A DNA stretch of 64,000 bases from Isoetes taiwanensis (GCA_021234155.1 JAJEKV010000033.1:5508635-5572634); one strand, 5' to 3'; counted from the first letter of the stretch, positions 49,522 to 61,119 are shown. Numbers and translations are program-made. The notes: generated from the letters alone by a model not told the origin.

Positions 49522-52500
49522 TTAATCTATAGTCTCGATAATCCCACTCCCGTCAAGATTAGTTGTCAGTTTTTGTGCCAAAGGTTTCTTTCCTTTCATG
49601 GGGGGAGAAATGTCCTCAACCAAGCCCTTACCATCTTTAGAATCAAACAAGAAGTAGTTCTTCAATGGCTGACCTTTGCCAGACAAGCCCTTCACGACTT
49701 CCTGCAATCAAAATGGATGTTTTTTCCGTGATTCCATCAACATTCTAAAGATGCTATATATGAGAGAGATACCTGTCCAAGAACACCGCCAATGATGGCA
49801 CACACTGGAGGGAATTCCATGTGTTTTGAGTCTAGTAGAGATTTGAGTAGAGCCTCTGGTACAAATGACTCAGACATCCCCTAATAAGGTAAAATTAAAA
49901 AAAAAAGAAAGAAAAAAAACAATTCACAGCACATTTATTATTCTTCTCGAGCAGGACATTTTTTATATTGCAAATAAGAGTTTTAAAAAGCGGGTTTAAT
50001 GCATGACAATGCTACCTGTTCTTTGCACAATTTTTTCCGCATATCTAATAACAGTTGTAAGTCATCTGCGGATACATGACCTGCCTCTGTATCTTTGGCT
50101 TCTTCAAAATCTTTGAAAACTGGAAAAAAAAGGGGGGAACAAGAACACAAACCAGTTTTCAGAAGGCTGCAGGTCATTGATGATTGAAGAAAGAGACTCA
50201 GATGAAAGATGTGCAGGTTATGGCAAACAAAAAATGGAGTGGCCAACGAGTTTACTTGTCATAGCGTAGTATAATTTCGACATTCTCCGATGCAATCCAC
50301 TCCAGGGGACCAAAATAGAGTCCTATTACATAGAACAATGAAACTCAGAATGAATGCCAATGATGCAAAAAGCTAAAACCAGGATACATCACAAGGCCAC
50401 AAAAACGTCCAAAACCTAATAATCAAAATCAAACCACTGAGATTCCGATGCATCTAGAACAAATGCTACGGAGAAGGGATGGAATGGCTAACATGAACTT
50501 CAAAACTGCAAAACATTAGAGAAGTGTTTGGCAACCTCTATCTCAATAGCAGATTCAATAAAGCTAATAGGATTTATAACATCCTAACGTCTCTTGTATG
50601 CCTGCATTTTTTCATTTATCAACACTGATTCAGAATAGATACTAAAATACACTAACCTCGAAACTGGGAAATTCCATCTCCGAGTATGTAACTTCACCGT
50701 CTGCACTTTTCTTTTTTTTCCAAAATGCAACATTCAATATGTTGTGTTGTCAGTATTTTCTAACCAAAGGTCCATTAAAATTTACAAATGCCAATAAATT
50801 ATATGGCAAAACTACCTAAAGAACTCGAAAGCCAAGTTAAATACAGAACGTGCATAATACTGGAATGAACTAAATGTGGGTCAAAAATAATCAACAGACA
50901 AATAAGAAACAAATAGCTGATGACAAGCTGGTACATAAATTTTGTTCAACCAATGGCTTCAAATAATAGAGCTGCTACACCTGTGCCTTACATTATTTCG
51001 GAAAGGAAGTAGAGGCCTTATAATTGGAATAGAATTTAACAGTACGATAAAAAAACCCGCCCAAACTGACTTCAAACATTCGTTCAAAGCTTTAGCAAGT
51101 CTACAAAATCTAGTTAGGTGTTCTTTCGCATATGAGCAATAATTATATAGACCCTGATCATACAAGGAAGAGTTCAACAATTCTCATATCTATGCTTCGC
51201 AAGACAGAAGAAATCAGAAAAAGTTTTATACCGTTGATGTGAATCTATGGGTCTGTAAATCCACAAAAAATATACCACGTGGTCCCCAGCAATCAACTGC
51301 ATAATAAGCAACATTATGTGTTCTTTTACGACATATCGCGTTAATGTGCCTCTGAAAATAGAAAATTAAAATCAGACAGCAGCAGCATATGTGTATGACA
51401 ACATATCAAGGATCCCGCAAACCGAACTAAATAGCAGAATTCTAATAGAAAGGTATGGACTAAAAGTAGAATGGAATGCATAAAATGAACCATATAGACC
51501 ATAAACAGAAACTAATATTTTGGGTGATTGAACTGCTTCCTAGATGTAAGAGTTACCTTCATTTGCACTGGTACGCGGTTAAGGATCACAGCATCAAAAG
51601 ACTCATAAAAATTTTCAGATTTATTGGATATATTGCCTGTAAATGGAATCAATTAGTTTGCTGTATGCAGAAACTCAAATACAATTTCTCAAGAAAAACT
51701 GCTAATGATATGAAAGGAAAAATAGGAAGTTGACACTTATAATGTTGTCCTTAACATATAACATGATCTTAACGAAATTAAGGACTGGTGCTGTAAGAAA
51801 TGGAAGATTTCTGGACAGTAAGACACATGCTGTTGGAAACATTTCAGGCTTCAGTCAGCAGCTAAGCAACATGTTACAAATTGCAATGGTTCCAACTTCA
51901 CTCCTTACTCAAACGAAAAGCATGCAACACAATGAATTGAATACGTGCAACAGAGCATACCAATGCCAAATTTTGTGGGTCTGCTAATCTCTTCATTAGT
52001 GATACAATGGGGATATGATCTTACTTTCCAGATAAATAGTGAAGTATCATTATGATACTTACTACTGCTGACTTCCCTTATTCTCTACCCCTCTTTCTAT
52101 CTCCTAAGAACCCAAAATATGCAGGTTTCTATGTTTTATTTAAAAACATACAACCATCTCAACATTGGCATGTAAATAATACAAGACAAGGTATACCTTC
52201 AACTGACACCTGAACCATTGGATTGAATTCTTTTAATGAATCAGCGCAGACTTCAGCAACAGATTTTCCTTCATAATCAGCATCCACTGTCAGTAAGAAA
52301 TTCGAACAGCTTCCATCATAATTTGCTGGTCTGTCATCTACCAAGGTCAAGCCACCAATTCCTGCAAGAACTATGTTCTTGCATACCTAGAATACACGAT
52401 ACCAAGACAATTAGCAAGGTCCAAGCGGAGTAAAAGAATGTTACGGGGGAAGGGAATGCATTTCGATATTAGTACGCTAAGTTCAATATTTTGCACAAAA

Positions 52501-52844
52501 AAACAAATTACAGAATGATAATTGGATATCCCATACCTCTGCTGTTACCCCAGTAAGTCCAACTACCAATACATGAGATCTGCTCAACCTGAAAGATTAA
52601 AAAATCATGTCTTATTGAACTTTCATGAGCTCCAACAAACTCACAGCGAAGAACAACAATTTTCTTAGGACTGCAATGTCCAACGGACGGATATGGAGAG
52701 AACTGTTATGATCTTTAGGGCTTATAAAAATGCAAATTTGAATAATGTTTAATCGTCAAATGAGTACCTTCGTTGAGCCTCGACGCCCCAAACACGAATC
52801 TGTCGATCATAGATAGCAGTTTCCTGTTCAGTCAAGCTCTCCAT
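49522..52844 (-). CDS. SAE1: SUMO-activating enzyme subunit 1 (SAE1/AOS1), 10 exons
   Basis: Ten exons, in order 52844-52768, 52588-52537, 52386-52197, 51636-51557, 51351-51232, 50710-50657, 50322-50256, 50119-50016, 49880-49773, 49701-49522. They sum to 1032 nt, a 343-aa protein with TAA stop; all introns are GT-AG and phases join. It starts M-E-S-L-T-E-Q-E-T-A-I-Y-D-R-Q-I-R-V-W-G, the conserved E1 N-terminus. The ThiF/Rossmann region has SHVLVVGLTGVTAE, LAGIGGLTLVDD and K-E-F-N-P-M-V-Q-V. The C-terminus has V-C-A-I-I-G-G-V-L-G-Q-E-V and a PLKNYFLFD strand. SAE1 pairs with SAE2 (which carries the catalytic Cys) to adenylate SUMO in the nucleus. Length fits the family (about 320-350 aa). Exon 6 has an unusual purine-rich acceptor. 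A repeat element begins about 100 bp upstream of the ATG. Confidence 0.93.
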
Positions 52845-52944
52845 GCTTCCAACACTAGCGAGGGAAATGTTTCTGGCTGTCTCAGTAAGGTTTGTCTTAG
52901 TTTCCTTCAATGTCCAGCGGCCAAACCTTTGCTTGTTGTTTCCT

Positions 52945-53455
52945 AACTATTGTGTTGAGGTCCCCAGTCAGGGGTGGATGATTTTTGGTGGTTTCTAAAA
53001 GTGCTCTTTTTTGGCAAAGTCGTAATGTTGGTGGTTTTTTTTTTTTTTTTTTTGGGATTTCCCTTATGGGGCAACCCCTCGTCCATGTGGGTTTGTGGCA
53101 TATTCGGTATATAGCGGTATATGCCGAGAATATGCCAATAAGCGCCTCCAAACCCATTATTGGTCATGGCTGGCGGTCATTTACATTCTTTCGGGTGACC
53201 ATTCGAAAACCGGCTAACCGATGTTCTGGCGATGGTGGTTGATGTAGCTCCAGCTTCTTCCTAGGTCCTTAGCTGCAGAAAGACCGCTCAACTAGCTGCA
53301 CTCCTGGGTTCTTGGGCTCTGATCACGATCAATCCAAAAATAAAAGAGCCCATCTCAGTACCGCAGATATTTTGTGATGGTTGTAGATTTTCCCCTTTCT
53401 ATCACGGCTCAAGCTAATGGAAAGCCGCGAGCTCAAGAAACATCGTGTATTCGAG
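52945..53455. repeat. Dispersed repeat, copy 1, next to SAE1
   Basis: From CTAACTATTGTGTTGAG to AAGAAACATCG this segment matches 63473-64000 in the same orientation, with substitutions and small indels (including a poly-T run at 53036-53054). It has no ORF of note. It could be a long terminal repeat or a transposon end. It sits about 100 bp upstream of the SAE1 ATG and so may supply or disturb its promoter. Confidence 0.8.
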
Positions 53456-53484
53456 CTAGCTCAAATCTGCTGATAGATATAGCT

Positions 53485-53631
53485 CTAGTTCTATTCCTAG
53501 AGTTAAAGTGATACATACGTCACGAGATTTCCTTGGCCAAATTTACATTCCTGAAATATACTGGCTATTGATGGTTCTTTGTGTGCTAATTACAGCTGGA
53601 TTTGTTGAAACAGCTCGGATTGGAAATGCAT
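53485..53631 (+). pseudogene. HAK/KUP potassium transporter exon fragment
   Basis: In frame, the segment reads P-R-V-K-V-I-H-T-S-R, then GQIYIPEIYWLLMVLC and T-A-R-I-G-N-A-Y. This is the conserved HAK/KUP block before a transmembrane helix (family form: V-K-V-x-H-T-S, G-Q-x-Y-I-P-E-x-N-W, I-G-N-A-Y-G). Only this roughly 49-codon piece is present. It is followed within a few bases by PDR transporter sequence in another frame. Confidence 0.8.
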
Positions 53632-53884
53632 ATAGTGGTTCTACTGGATTGATCCAATGTCTTGGACAGTCTATGCATTGGGAACTTCCCAGTTGGGGAA
53701 TGTGAAGGATAAGATACAAGCGCAGGGCTATGGCGACATTCGGGTGGATGATTTCCTCCACTAGTATTTTGGGTACAGATATGTGCTCTTGGGAGTTTGC
53801 GCAGCTATGCTTGTTGAGTTCCTCTTGCTGTTTTGGATGGTCTTTGTAGCCTCTGTTAAGTTTGTCAACTGCCAAAAACGTTGA
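53632..53884 (+). pseudogene. PDR-type ABCG transporter C-terminal exon fragment
   Basis: Reads W-F-Y-W-I-D-P-M-S-W-T-V-Y, T-S-Q-L-G-N-V, then V-D-D-F-L-H, a TAG in frame, Y-F-G-Y-R-Y-V-L-L-G-V, a hydrophobic helix, and K-F-V-N-C-Q-K-R followed by TGA. This is the canonical C-terminus of plant full-size ABCG/PDR pumps (W-x-Y-W-x-x-P-x-x-W-T-x-Y-G, final transmembrane helix, N-F-Q-x-R-stop). The internal TAG and missing remainder make it non-functional. The upstream edge TATAG|TGG resembles a splice acceptor. Confidence 0.85.
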
Positions 53885-54733
53885 GCAAATCAATAGTTTA
53901 TTACAAATTGTTTTGGAATTCAAAATGTGCGGTTCGGGCTGGCAAACTAGCTTCCAACCTAGGAGCTCAACCAATGTTATTGTTCGCATAGAAAATGTTC
54001 CTCAAATTCTGTCAGGTGGAAAGCTGGGGCGCTTGATTGGAAGGCCTAATTCAGCAAAAGCAAAGAATTGCATAGGAAAAAGCATGCCTACATGCATCAA
54101 TGGCAGTGAAGGGGCTTCTGACGAGGGCCCCCTTAATGTAAGAAGTTGATACAAGCCTTTTGTTGTTTTCAAGGATATCTTTCGAAGCCGACGTTACTGG
54201 TTGGTCTTACATTTCTTTCCAAAAAGCTTAAGTTGAAACTTCGCCAAAGAAATAAAGCGAGCCATGTCTCAATTCTCCATCAATGTTGTCGTTTGAAGCT
54301 TAGTGGAGTGTAGTGCTATCTGCAACCTTATTGGAAATGGAGATGTTGGAACTTAGAATTGTTATAGTGTAGGTATGTTAAGCATTTGCTTCTGCTCAAT
54401 ACAAAATCCTAGAGATACAAGCTTATTTTTCTACTACAGACACATTTTAGGACTGTCATATAATTATATGATACCATTTTATGATGCCACGTCAGGTTTA
54501 AAACACGTCTTATTTTTATCATTTTTCCATTCTAACAAATAAGACATGTCCCAATAATATAAGACATGTCTTAAAAGTTTACATTTTCCACTAAATGGCA
54601 TGGGACATGTCCTTTAAATTTTAATTCAATGTAGCAATACTTTACATAAAGACAACACAACTTTAAATTCAAATCAATCCTCCTCTATGTTTGCAATTCC
54701 ATTACATTTGTTTACTTCATACAAAGCTCTAGC
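53885..54733. other. No gene recognised; possible PDR 3' flank
   Basis: A 95-codon plus-strand frame at 53862-54149 has no family resemblance and could be 3' untranslated sequence of the captured transporter. Imperfect inverted sequence with AAGACATGTC repeats at 54541-54575 is short. Confidence 0.45.
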
Positions 54734-56154
54734 TCATGCGTCCCTTCTTGCAGTATCTTCCAATTGATAATTGAGCATAACCACTTCCTCTTGAATATGA
54801 GGATCTGAAGCATTTGCAACACCATCGCAAGCCATACCTAATTCTCGTAATGCATCTCTAGCAGCATTATCCCTATATTCCTTTAACTCCTCTTGGGCTT
54901 CCTTGATCCAAATTCCATCAAAAGCATCATTGTGAATAATATATAAGCTATGTAGAACTAGACACGCTGATACAACTAGCGGAACATGCTCCAAACGCAT
55001 CTCCATTTTCTTCAATGATATATGAAAACGAGCTTTTAGTATACCACATGCCCTCTCCACATACATCCTGGTGCTAGACTGAATGAAATTCCAATGTTTT
55101 TGTATTGGGGTAAATTCTGGGCCTACATTCAAATATGGTGTCAACAACCAATTCTTAGCATTGTAACCTGCATCACCTAATATGCAGTAATTGCCCATTT
55201 GACCAGAGGTAAATTTGGTGCAAGCAGATGTTCTTTGAAATAGAGCCCAATCGTGCATACTTCCTGCCCAACCAACATCATAATCCCATATCAGACACCT
55301 GGAATCAACAATGATTTGTAGAAGAATGGAGTGAAAGCCTTTCCTATTGTAATAATCAGGAGCATGCTCTATAGGAGCTGGTATGGGAATGTGACTGCCA
55401 TCCATTGCCCCAATCACATTGGGAATGCCATGCTTAGCCTCAAAGCCAGTTGCATATTTCCTACACGTACTCATGGAGGGCCAAATAAGACCACAACGCA
55501 ATTCTTCCCTCTTTATTTTAACTGCCTGACAAAATTCTATAACACATCTATTATAAGCTGTAGTGACGCCGACTCCATATAATTCTGCTACCACATGAAG
55601 TGTTGAACCACTTGCAAGGTGAGTCAATGCAATAGCCACTTTAATCTTAGGTGTGTGTTCTTCCTCACTAGCACTGGATGTAACACACTGCACAACCATT
55701 CAAAAGTTGCCCGTGACACCCGCATCTTTTGACGAAACATTCTATCTGTGTGACTACGTGACAAGTTATTTTCGTAGTATCCTTCTATGTGCTTGTACAC
55801 CCAACAACTCCTTTGCTGCCTTGTCATGACATTCATCTTCTGTACCAACTTGAGCACTTGCACACATGTATACATGTATCTCTGGATGGTGGTGCCTCGC
55901 TGGGCCTTAACATCTCCAGCATTATGAAGGACTACAATATTTGGCATATTTGTAGAAGGCTGTGTCGAGTGCTTGGATCCATTGGGAAAGAAAATCCCTG
56001 AAGACAAATTAAAACACAAGACATGAGAATGGGCAACCGAGGAAATGATCTCAGCAGGCATGACTATGTAACAAGCTGGCCATGATATAGCAGGCTCAAA
56101 TAGGTCAAACTGTAGATAAAGATATGCACCTACCAAATACGATAGGATAGGCAT
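54734..56154 (-). pseudogene. HARBI1-like transposase, one frameshift
   Basis: The first frame (56154-55624) ends with R-A-T-F-E-W-L-C-S-V-L. The second (55699-54734) resumes at K-V-A-I-A-L-T-H-L-A-S-G, so one frameshift lies near 55650. All three catalytic positions of the DDE nuclease are visible: G-A-M-D-G-S-H-I, L-G-D-A-G-Y and V-E-R-A-C-G-I-L-K-A-R-F. The C-terminal helix L-V-L-H-S-L follows. The protein cuts and inserts the transposon with its Myb/SANT partner. Apart from the frameshift it looks close to intact. Confidence 0.85.
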
Positions 56155-57316
56155 GCCGAATTGTTTCTTTCATCATGGTTCAAAAGATACCGATAATAAT
56201 TTGAGAACTTTGGACTAGTTTAGTAGAGTGTAACCATTACCACATTATTGCAATCCCTAATGTTATTTGATTACGTTGTGAATGAAGAGTCTAGAACTGC
56301 TCAATCAAGTTTGATTGGCAATACAATAGAGTAATTGAAGCCTAGTAAACCAAAAAATTATTGAGCAATGGAGTTTTGTCTTACCTACTTTATGTCTGCT
56401 AAGCTCCTCTAGACAAGATGCAACTAGCAGAACTTGAAAGTGATGTTGAAACCTTTCTGCATAGGATACTGCAACAATGTGAATCCAGTGAAACAAGATA
56501 AAAAACCATTGATTTCACGTGTCCAAGTTTAATACCTTAAACTAATATAGAAACAGGAGATCCATTCTAAATTATAAATGATTTGGCAATTTCGTTATGG
56601 AAGCCAATATCTGTTGTACAATGCATTTTACTGTTCGAAATATCTACACTACAGTCTATTTTCTCTTGATAAATGAAGAAGATCTGTGTTTGTGCAAGTT
56701 GGACCTCATCCATAACAACTAGCAACATGAGATTGTGGTTGCGGATGAGGCTACTGGACAGCCAATAAAATGTGCATCAATATAATTTTGAACACTGAAT
56801 CTGGATAATAATTTATCCTAACTACAAAAGAGACCATGCTTTATGTACCTTGATTATGATGTTGCGCCCCAGCAATGAAATGTTAATGTTGTCACTTCTA
56901 CTGGTAAAGGATGGTTAAAGCCACCTATAATTCAAAGATCATCCAAACATCATCATGTGGCTGAAGAAAGTTCGATTACATGTCTTCTGATAATAATGTC
57001 TAAACATGGTCTATATTATATGTCATATACTTTCTCAAAACACTAGAGATAAAATGTAAATTGCAAATTCCCAATATATGTGGTAATATAGTTTACCTTC
57101 TAGTGAATTAGATGTTAATAGCGTCTTAAAACCACTGATAAATATCAAACTATCATGTTTGAAAGGATAGAACAACAAATAAAAAACAATCAACAATTTG
57201 ATTCAGATTATGAAACAACTACCACTGAAATGGTCAAGGCAGAGATATGCAGAGAACAGTTAAAACAATCTTTTTGTCATAAAACAGTTATACTTTTCAT
57301 TGATTTTATTTAACAG
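56155..57316. other. Interior of Harbinger element 2, no gene seen
   Basis: AT-rich sequence between the transposase and the E2 exons. The right-hand part up to the TTTAACAG acceptor at 57316 is probably E2 intron. Confidence 0.5.
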
Positions 57317-58142
57317 GTGGGCGAAACCTTATTAGAGATAGTTTTAGATGATGCAAATAGTAGCTCCACATGCTCCAATGAACCAGAAACTGATGGTTTG
57401 TCTAATGAGGAGAATAATCATGCAGAATCATCTGGACAGCCAAAGGTACGAGCAACTCCTCTTGTTCGTCACCTGGCAAGGGAGCATGGCATAAGCTTGG
57501 CATAAGTTAAAGGAACTAGTGATAATGGAAGGATACTCAAAGGTGATGTTTTGGAATACGTGGCAGCAAATTAAGGTTTGGAAGATGAACTACAAAAACT
57601 GAGTGACTCATTACAAGAGTTATCAGTCAATACCTCAGAAACTGCAACTGGTCCATGTGCGAAAACAACCAATAATGACAGAAAAATCCCTAGTTAATGA
57701 AATCAATCGCATGCAATCAATAGTTAATGATCATTGCAGGGGTTTCCAACTAGTCATGACGAGGACTATGACTACTGCTGCTGCCATTCCACATTTTCAT
57801 GATATGGAAGAAATTAACATGGATGCCATTTCAAAGCTGAAAAACATCTTCCAAAATCAAACGGATGTGAAGTTAACCTATCTTGCTGTTCTTTTTAAGG
57901 CACTCTCAATGGCCTTAAAAATGTATCCTATGCTGAACATCACCCTAAATGAAGATGCTTTTGAGATATGTTGTAAAGGTATCTCTGTGCCATAGTCTTT
58001 TGTCTTTTGTTAGTAGACATTTGCTCATATGGAACTTCACATGCAAATGACAGGTTCACATAATGTTGGTATTGCAAAGGCCAAAGAGAATGGGCTTGCT
58101 GTTCCTAATATAAAAGATGTTCAGAAGCTTTCAGTAATGGAA
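57317..58142 (+). pseudogene. BCKDH E2 (dihydrolipoyl acyltransferase) gene fragment
   Basis: Exons of the mitochondrial branched-chain 2-oxoacid dehydrogenase E2. Exon a (57317, after AACAG) reads V-G-E-T-L-L-E-I, then the E3-binding domain R-A-T-P-L-V-R-H-L-A, broken by TAA at 57503 and again near 57572. Exon b (57740-57978) has A-A-A-I-P-H-F-H-x-M-E-E and P-M-L-N-I-T-L-N-E. A 75-bp GT-AG intron follows, and exon c (58054-58142) reads G-S-H-N-V-G-I-A and V-P-N-I-K-D-V-Q. The lipoyl domain and the HxxxD catalytic C-terminus are absent. Introns are retained, so this is a DNA-level copy, not a retrocopy. It cannot make a working enzyme. Confidence 0.85.
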
Positions 58143-58820
58143 GTATGCTCTAATGGGTTTATAAGAATATATTCATATAATCTTGGTATTGCTTTGCCAC
58201 TCAACCATAAGATATTCTTTGCACAATTTCTTTTAGGACAACATTTTAAGCCATTTGGTTGTTAATTTATCCAGAGTTTAGAAGATGAAATGGTTAGAGG
58301 ATCTGTTGAACTGCTTGTTCACCTATAGCTATGGCATGCTCTTTCGCCTGGAAGATTGAAGGTACCATTTATAATTTTGTGTAGTATGTTGCTGATCTGC
58401 TCATGAATCGGTTCTGAAGCACGAAATGGTATTCCTCAGCCATAGTTTTTTAATAGAAGCAACATTATGAAAAGACATGTACCAGGTTTATGACAACCAG
58501 AAACAACTATTTCAAAGACTTACGTGGCAGCAGTGCAGCTGATGCAGACAGTTCTAGTTTGCAAGAAAAATGTAGACATGTTTTAAACATAGAAAGGTAA
58601 AAATAAACGAGATATTTTAGCTCAGTACTTTATTTATTGAAATACAACATAAAAATAAGTACAACGTTGAATTGGCTTCCATTCTCAGAAAAACAATTTG
58701 CTTCAAAATATGAAAGAAATAAACATGGAATGAGTCATTCCAACTTGAAGAACACATTTGTCATCCACAGAAATTCATTAAACAAACAAAAGACTAATCC
58801 TTCGACAGCTTTTCAAAGAG

Positions 58821-59732
58821 TCATGTAAGGCTACAAGATAATTCCTTCAACATCGTGATTTTTTTCTCCTCATAGATGCACTTTTTGTTCTCCTGTTCTA
58901 AACTCTCTTCATGAGCTTTCTTGTTGAATTCTGTCATAGCACTCACGTTTTTTGCTACCTCTGCTGCAACATTTTTTATTTTCTTGGGTTTCTGGGCTAC
59001 GATAGTGGGTTTCTCTTCATATTCCGTTGGCGTCTCCTCCGGTGCTTTTCTTTTTTACTACACTGGGCACATCAAGTTCTTCAATCTCATCTAGATCTTC
59101 TGCCATGGGAGTATGAGCATCACTTGCACTTTCATGCGCATAGCACAAAACATGTGCCCGTTGATCCATGTATTGATCTATAAGATCATACCACCTGCAT
59201 GTTTCACTCCTCTCAGAACCAGACACATTATTCTGATTTTTATCGGCCTTGTACTCCTTATAAACTGCTTGCCACTTCTTTCTGCAAGCCTCACTATCCT
59301 TGTCCAAATCGGGACACTTAGATACCAATTGCATATACAATTTATGCCAAATGTCAACACATTGTCTACCAGCTCTTCGTGCATCTGTCCACGAAGATGA
59401 ATAAGTATAACTACTTAACGATCCTTCCAGTTAGTGCCCCTGCCCTTCACAATATCTTCTGCTGGCATTTTAGTAATCTTGGGTTTATGACCACGCTTCT
59501 TTTTTTCATCAGGTGCATCATTCTGAAACACAGATGGACAGGTGAAGATGCCAGCAGGAGGAAGAGACATTTCAGACAACTCTGGAAAGGCTGAACGCAC
59601 ATCATAAGAATAATGTGGACGGCTAATAGGACAGTAGGGATAATGAATAAGCGGAGGTGTTGATTGGATGCTTGGCATGTCTGGAGAGGAATTCTCATCA
59701 GTGCCTTGAGAAAGTGGAACGAATTGGAACAT
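58821..59732 (-). pseudogene. Harbinger Myb/SANT-like DNA-binding protein, frameshifted
   Basis: Frame 59732-59415 gives a Pro-rich N-terminus, a basic K-K-K-R-G-H-K-P-K stretch and the start of the Myb/SANT-like domain (G-R-G-T-N-W). A frameshift near 59415 leads to S-S-S-W-T-D-A-R-R-A-G, C-R-K-K-W-Q-A-V-Y-K-E-Y-K and E-T-C-R-W-Y-D-L-I. An acidic region follows, another frameshift near 59040, then a charged helix ending at TGA 58821. The family binds the transposon ends and imports the transposase. Two frameshifts, one of which might be a small intron, make it non-functional as read. Confidence 0.7.
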
Positions 59733-60360
59733 CTGGCTGTAAATCCGACCATGTCTGGAAAGAAGAGCAAAGTAAGAAGGAAGATTAAAAACTAGAAGAA
59801 AGATTAAAAACTCTACTTATACAGAGGTAAATTTTCTAGGAAAAATCTATAAAATGTACAGCATTTTCTAACTTCTTTCAAATAGAGCATTCTATCTGTT
59901 GCAAATTGATGATCATTCAAATTACATGCATAAATTGAACATGGACAATCCAAACGAAATGTCATTTTAAAGCATAAATGTAAATCTGAATCAAACATTC
60001 TCAGATTGAAAGCCTAAAATTCGTAATAACAAAGTACTGACATCTTTGAAAATTACTTGCAGAATGGCAATGGCACTTGCAAAGTTGAGTTCCGAAGAGA
60101 AATAGTGGAAATTTCCGATGGAGAAAAACTGCATGCCCAGTTTGGCAAGGAGTATCCCGCTTTGCAGCTTGCAAATCTCACAAGCAGAAACGTCTCCCAT
60201 TGGTTCTATCTTGCAGTCTTATTCTGTTCCGGGGGATTTCCCCCGAAATAAAATGGAGCTACAAGTCTGTACGGAATGGAATTGGGACGTGCATTTGACG
60301 TAGTAGAAAACCAAAGTTTTTTTTTTTGATGTGACACAAAGGTAATGGCTAAAAATAAGA
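59733..60360. other. No gene recognised
   Basis: Right flank of Harbinger element 2. Short frames only. I see no terminal inverted repeat matching the left side. Confidence 0.5.
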
Positions 60361-60361
60361 C

Positions 60362-60400
60362 ATTCTAGAATGGGACTCGCATAAAACCAACAAACCGCTT
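60362..60400. repeat. Short direct repeat, also at 61012-61050
   Basis: ATTCTAGAATGGGACTCGCA followed by TAAAACCAACAAACCGC occurs here and again at 61012-61050, near perfect and in the same orientation. Confidence 0.85.
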
Positions 60401-60837
60401 AGACTTGCTTCTCATTCATCTCAGCAGATTTTCTACAATGGTGGATAGTGGATAGCCGCACACATGCGAACTACCCACGAAAAATAAAGGGAAAATCCAA
60501 TTATATCATTTGGACCCCAAAAATACAATGCTAACAGATGTTCGGCTGGTGTACCTGCCGAAAGCTTATCACCGGGATTAAAAAACCCCGCCCTTTCGGG
60601 TTTTCGAGGAAAAACCCTAGTGATAAACCTTCGGCAAGGGGCTTAGACAAACGCAAGGCAGAGAAATCGCTCCCAAAAACCCACGAATGGAGAAGTCGAA
60701 ACAGATGCCGCTTCGCCAACTCTACCTGCACATCACCAACACCAAAAAACGAAACAAAACAAACCTCCCGAGTGGAGGGGCTGATTACGCGTGCCGCCGC
60801 GACAAATATAATAAACAAAGAAGGGGGAGGTTGGGTT
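60401..60837. other. GC-rich repeat-complex DNA, no secure gene
   Basis: Overlapping open frames on both strands (60538-60888 plus, 60531-60818 minus) carry no motif. Phrases such as ACCGGGAT with AAAAAACCCC and GGAAAAACCCTA recur at 61240-61280, so this is repeat sequence. Confidence 0.5.
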
Positions 60838-61012
60838 CAAAGAGAAAGAGGTACTGAGAGAAGAAGAGAAGCGCCGATGAGATGTTGATGCGTAAAGCGC
60901 CTAAAATAGCGAACTCCCAACCGAAGCGGGCATGCATTTGCCGCCATGCATGCAAGACATGCATGCTCGTCCCATTCTAGAATGGCGATCCGATGTCTCG
61001 GATCGATGGGAT
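60838..61012. repeat. ~175-bp direct repeat, left copy
   Basis: From TTCAAAGAGAAAGAGGTACTG through GCGCCGATGAGATGTTGATG and GCATGCATGCAAGACATGCATGC-type sequence to GGATCGATGGGAT, matching 63271-63452. GCATGC-rich with internal palindromes. The pair flanks LINE G. Confidence 0.85.
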
Positions 61013-61097
61013 TCTAGAATGGGACTCGCATAAAACCAACAAACCGCCCGAATACCAAAGGACTTCCTTACAAACTAGGATCGAGGACGAAGGTCAC

Positions 61098-61119
61098 AGG
61101 AAGGAAGGAAGGAAGGAAG
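61098..61119. repeat. (GGAA)n microsatellite at LINE G 3' end
   Basis: Five or six GGAA units directly left of the LINE G tail. Confidence 0.9.

Larger units (their letters stand above)
54734..59732 (-). mobile_element. PIF/Harbinger transposon 2, core region
   Basis: Two minus-strand ORFs, a Myb/SANT protein (59732-58821) and a HARBI1-like transposase (56154-54734), are about 2.7 kb apart, the two-gene content typical of PIF/Harbinger. The space between them holds host-derived BCKDH-E2 exons on plus. I could not find the terminal inverted repeats or the TTA/TAA target duplication, so outer limits are unknown. Confidence 0.7.

Noticed and set aside
57317-58265. Functional BCKDH E2 gene
   Set aside because: Two in-frame stops, no lipoyl domain, no transit peptide and no catalytic HxxxD motif.
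60531-60888. Overlapping 95- and 116-codon frames on opposite strands
   Set aside because: They lie in GC-rich repeat sequence and show no motif or family resemblance.
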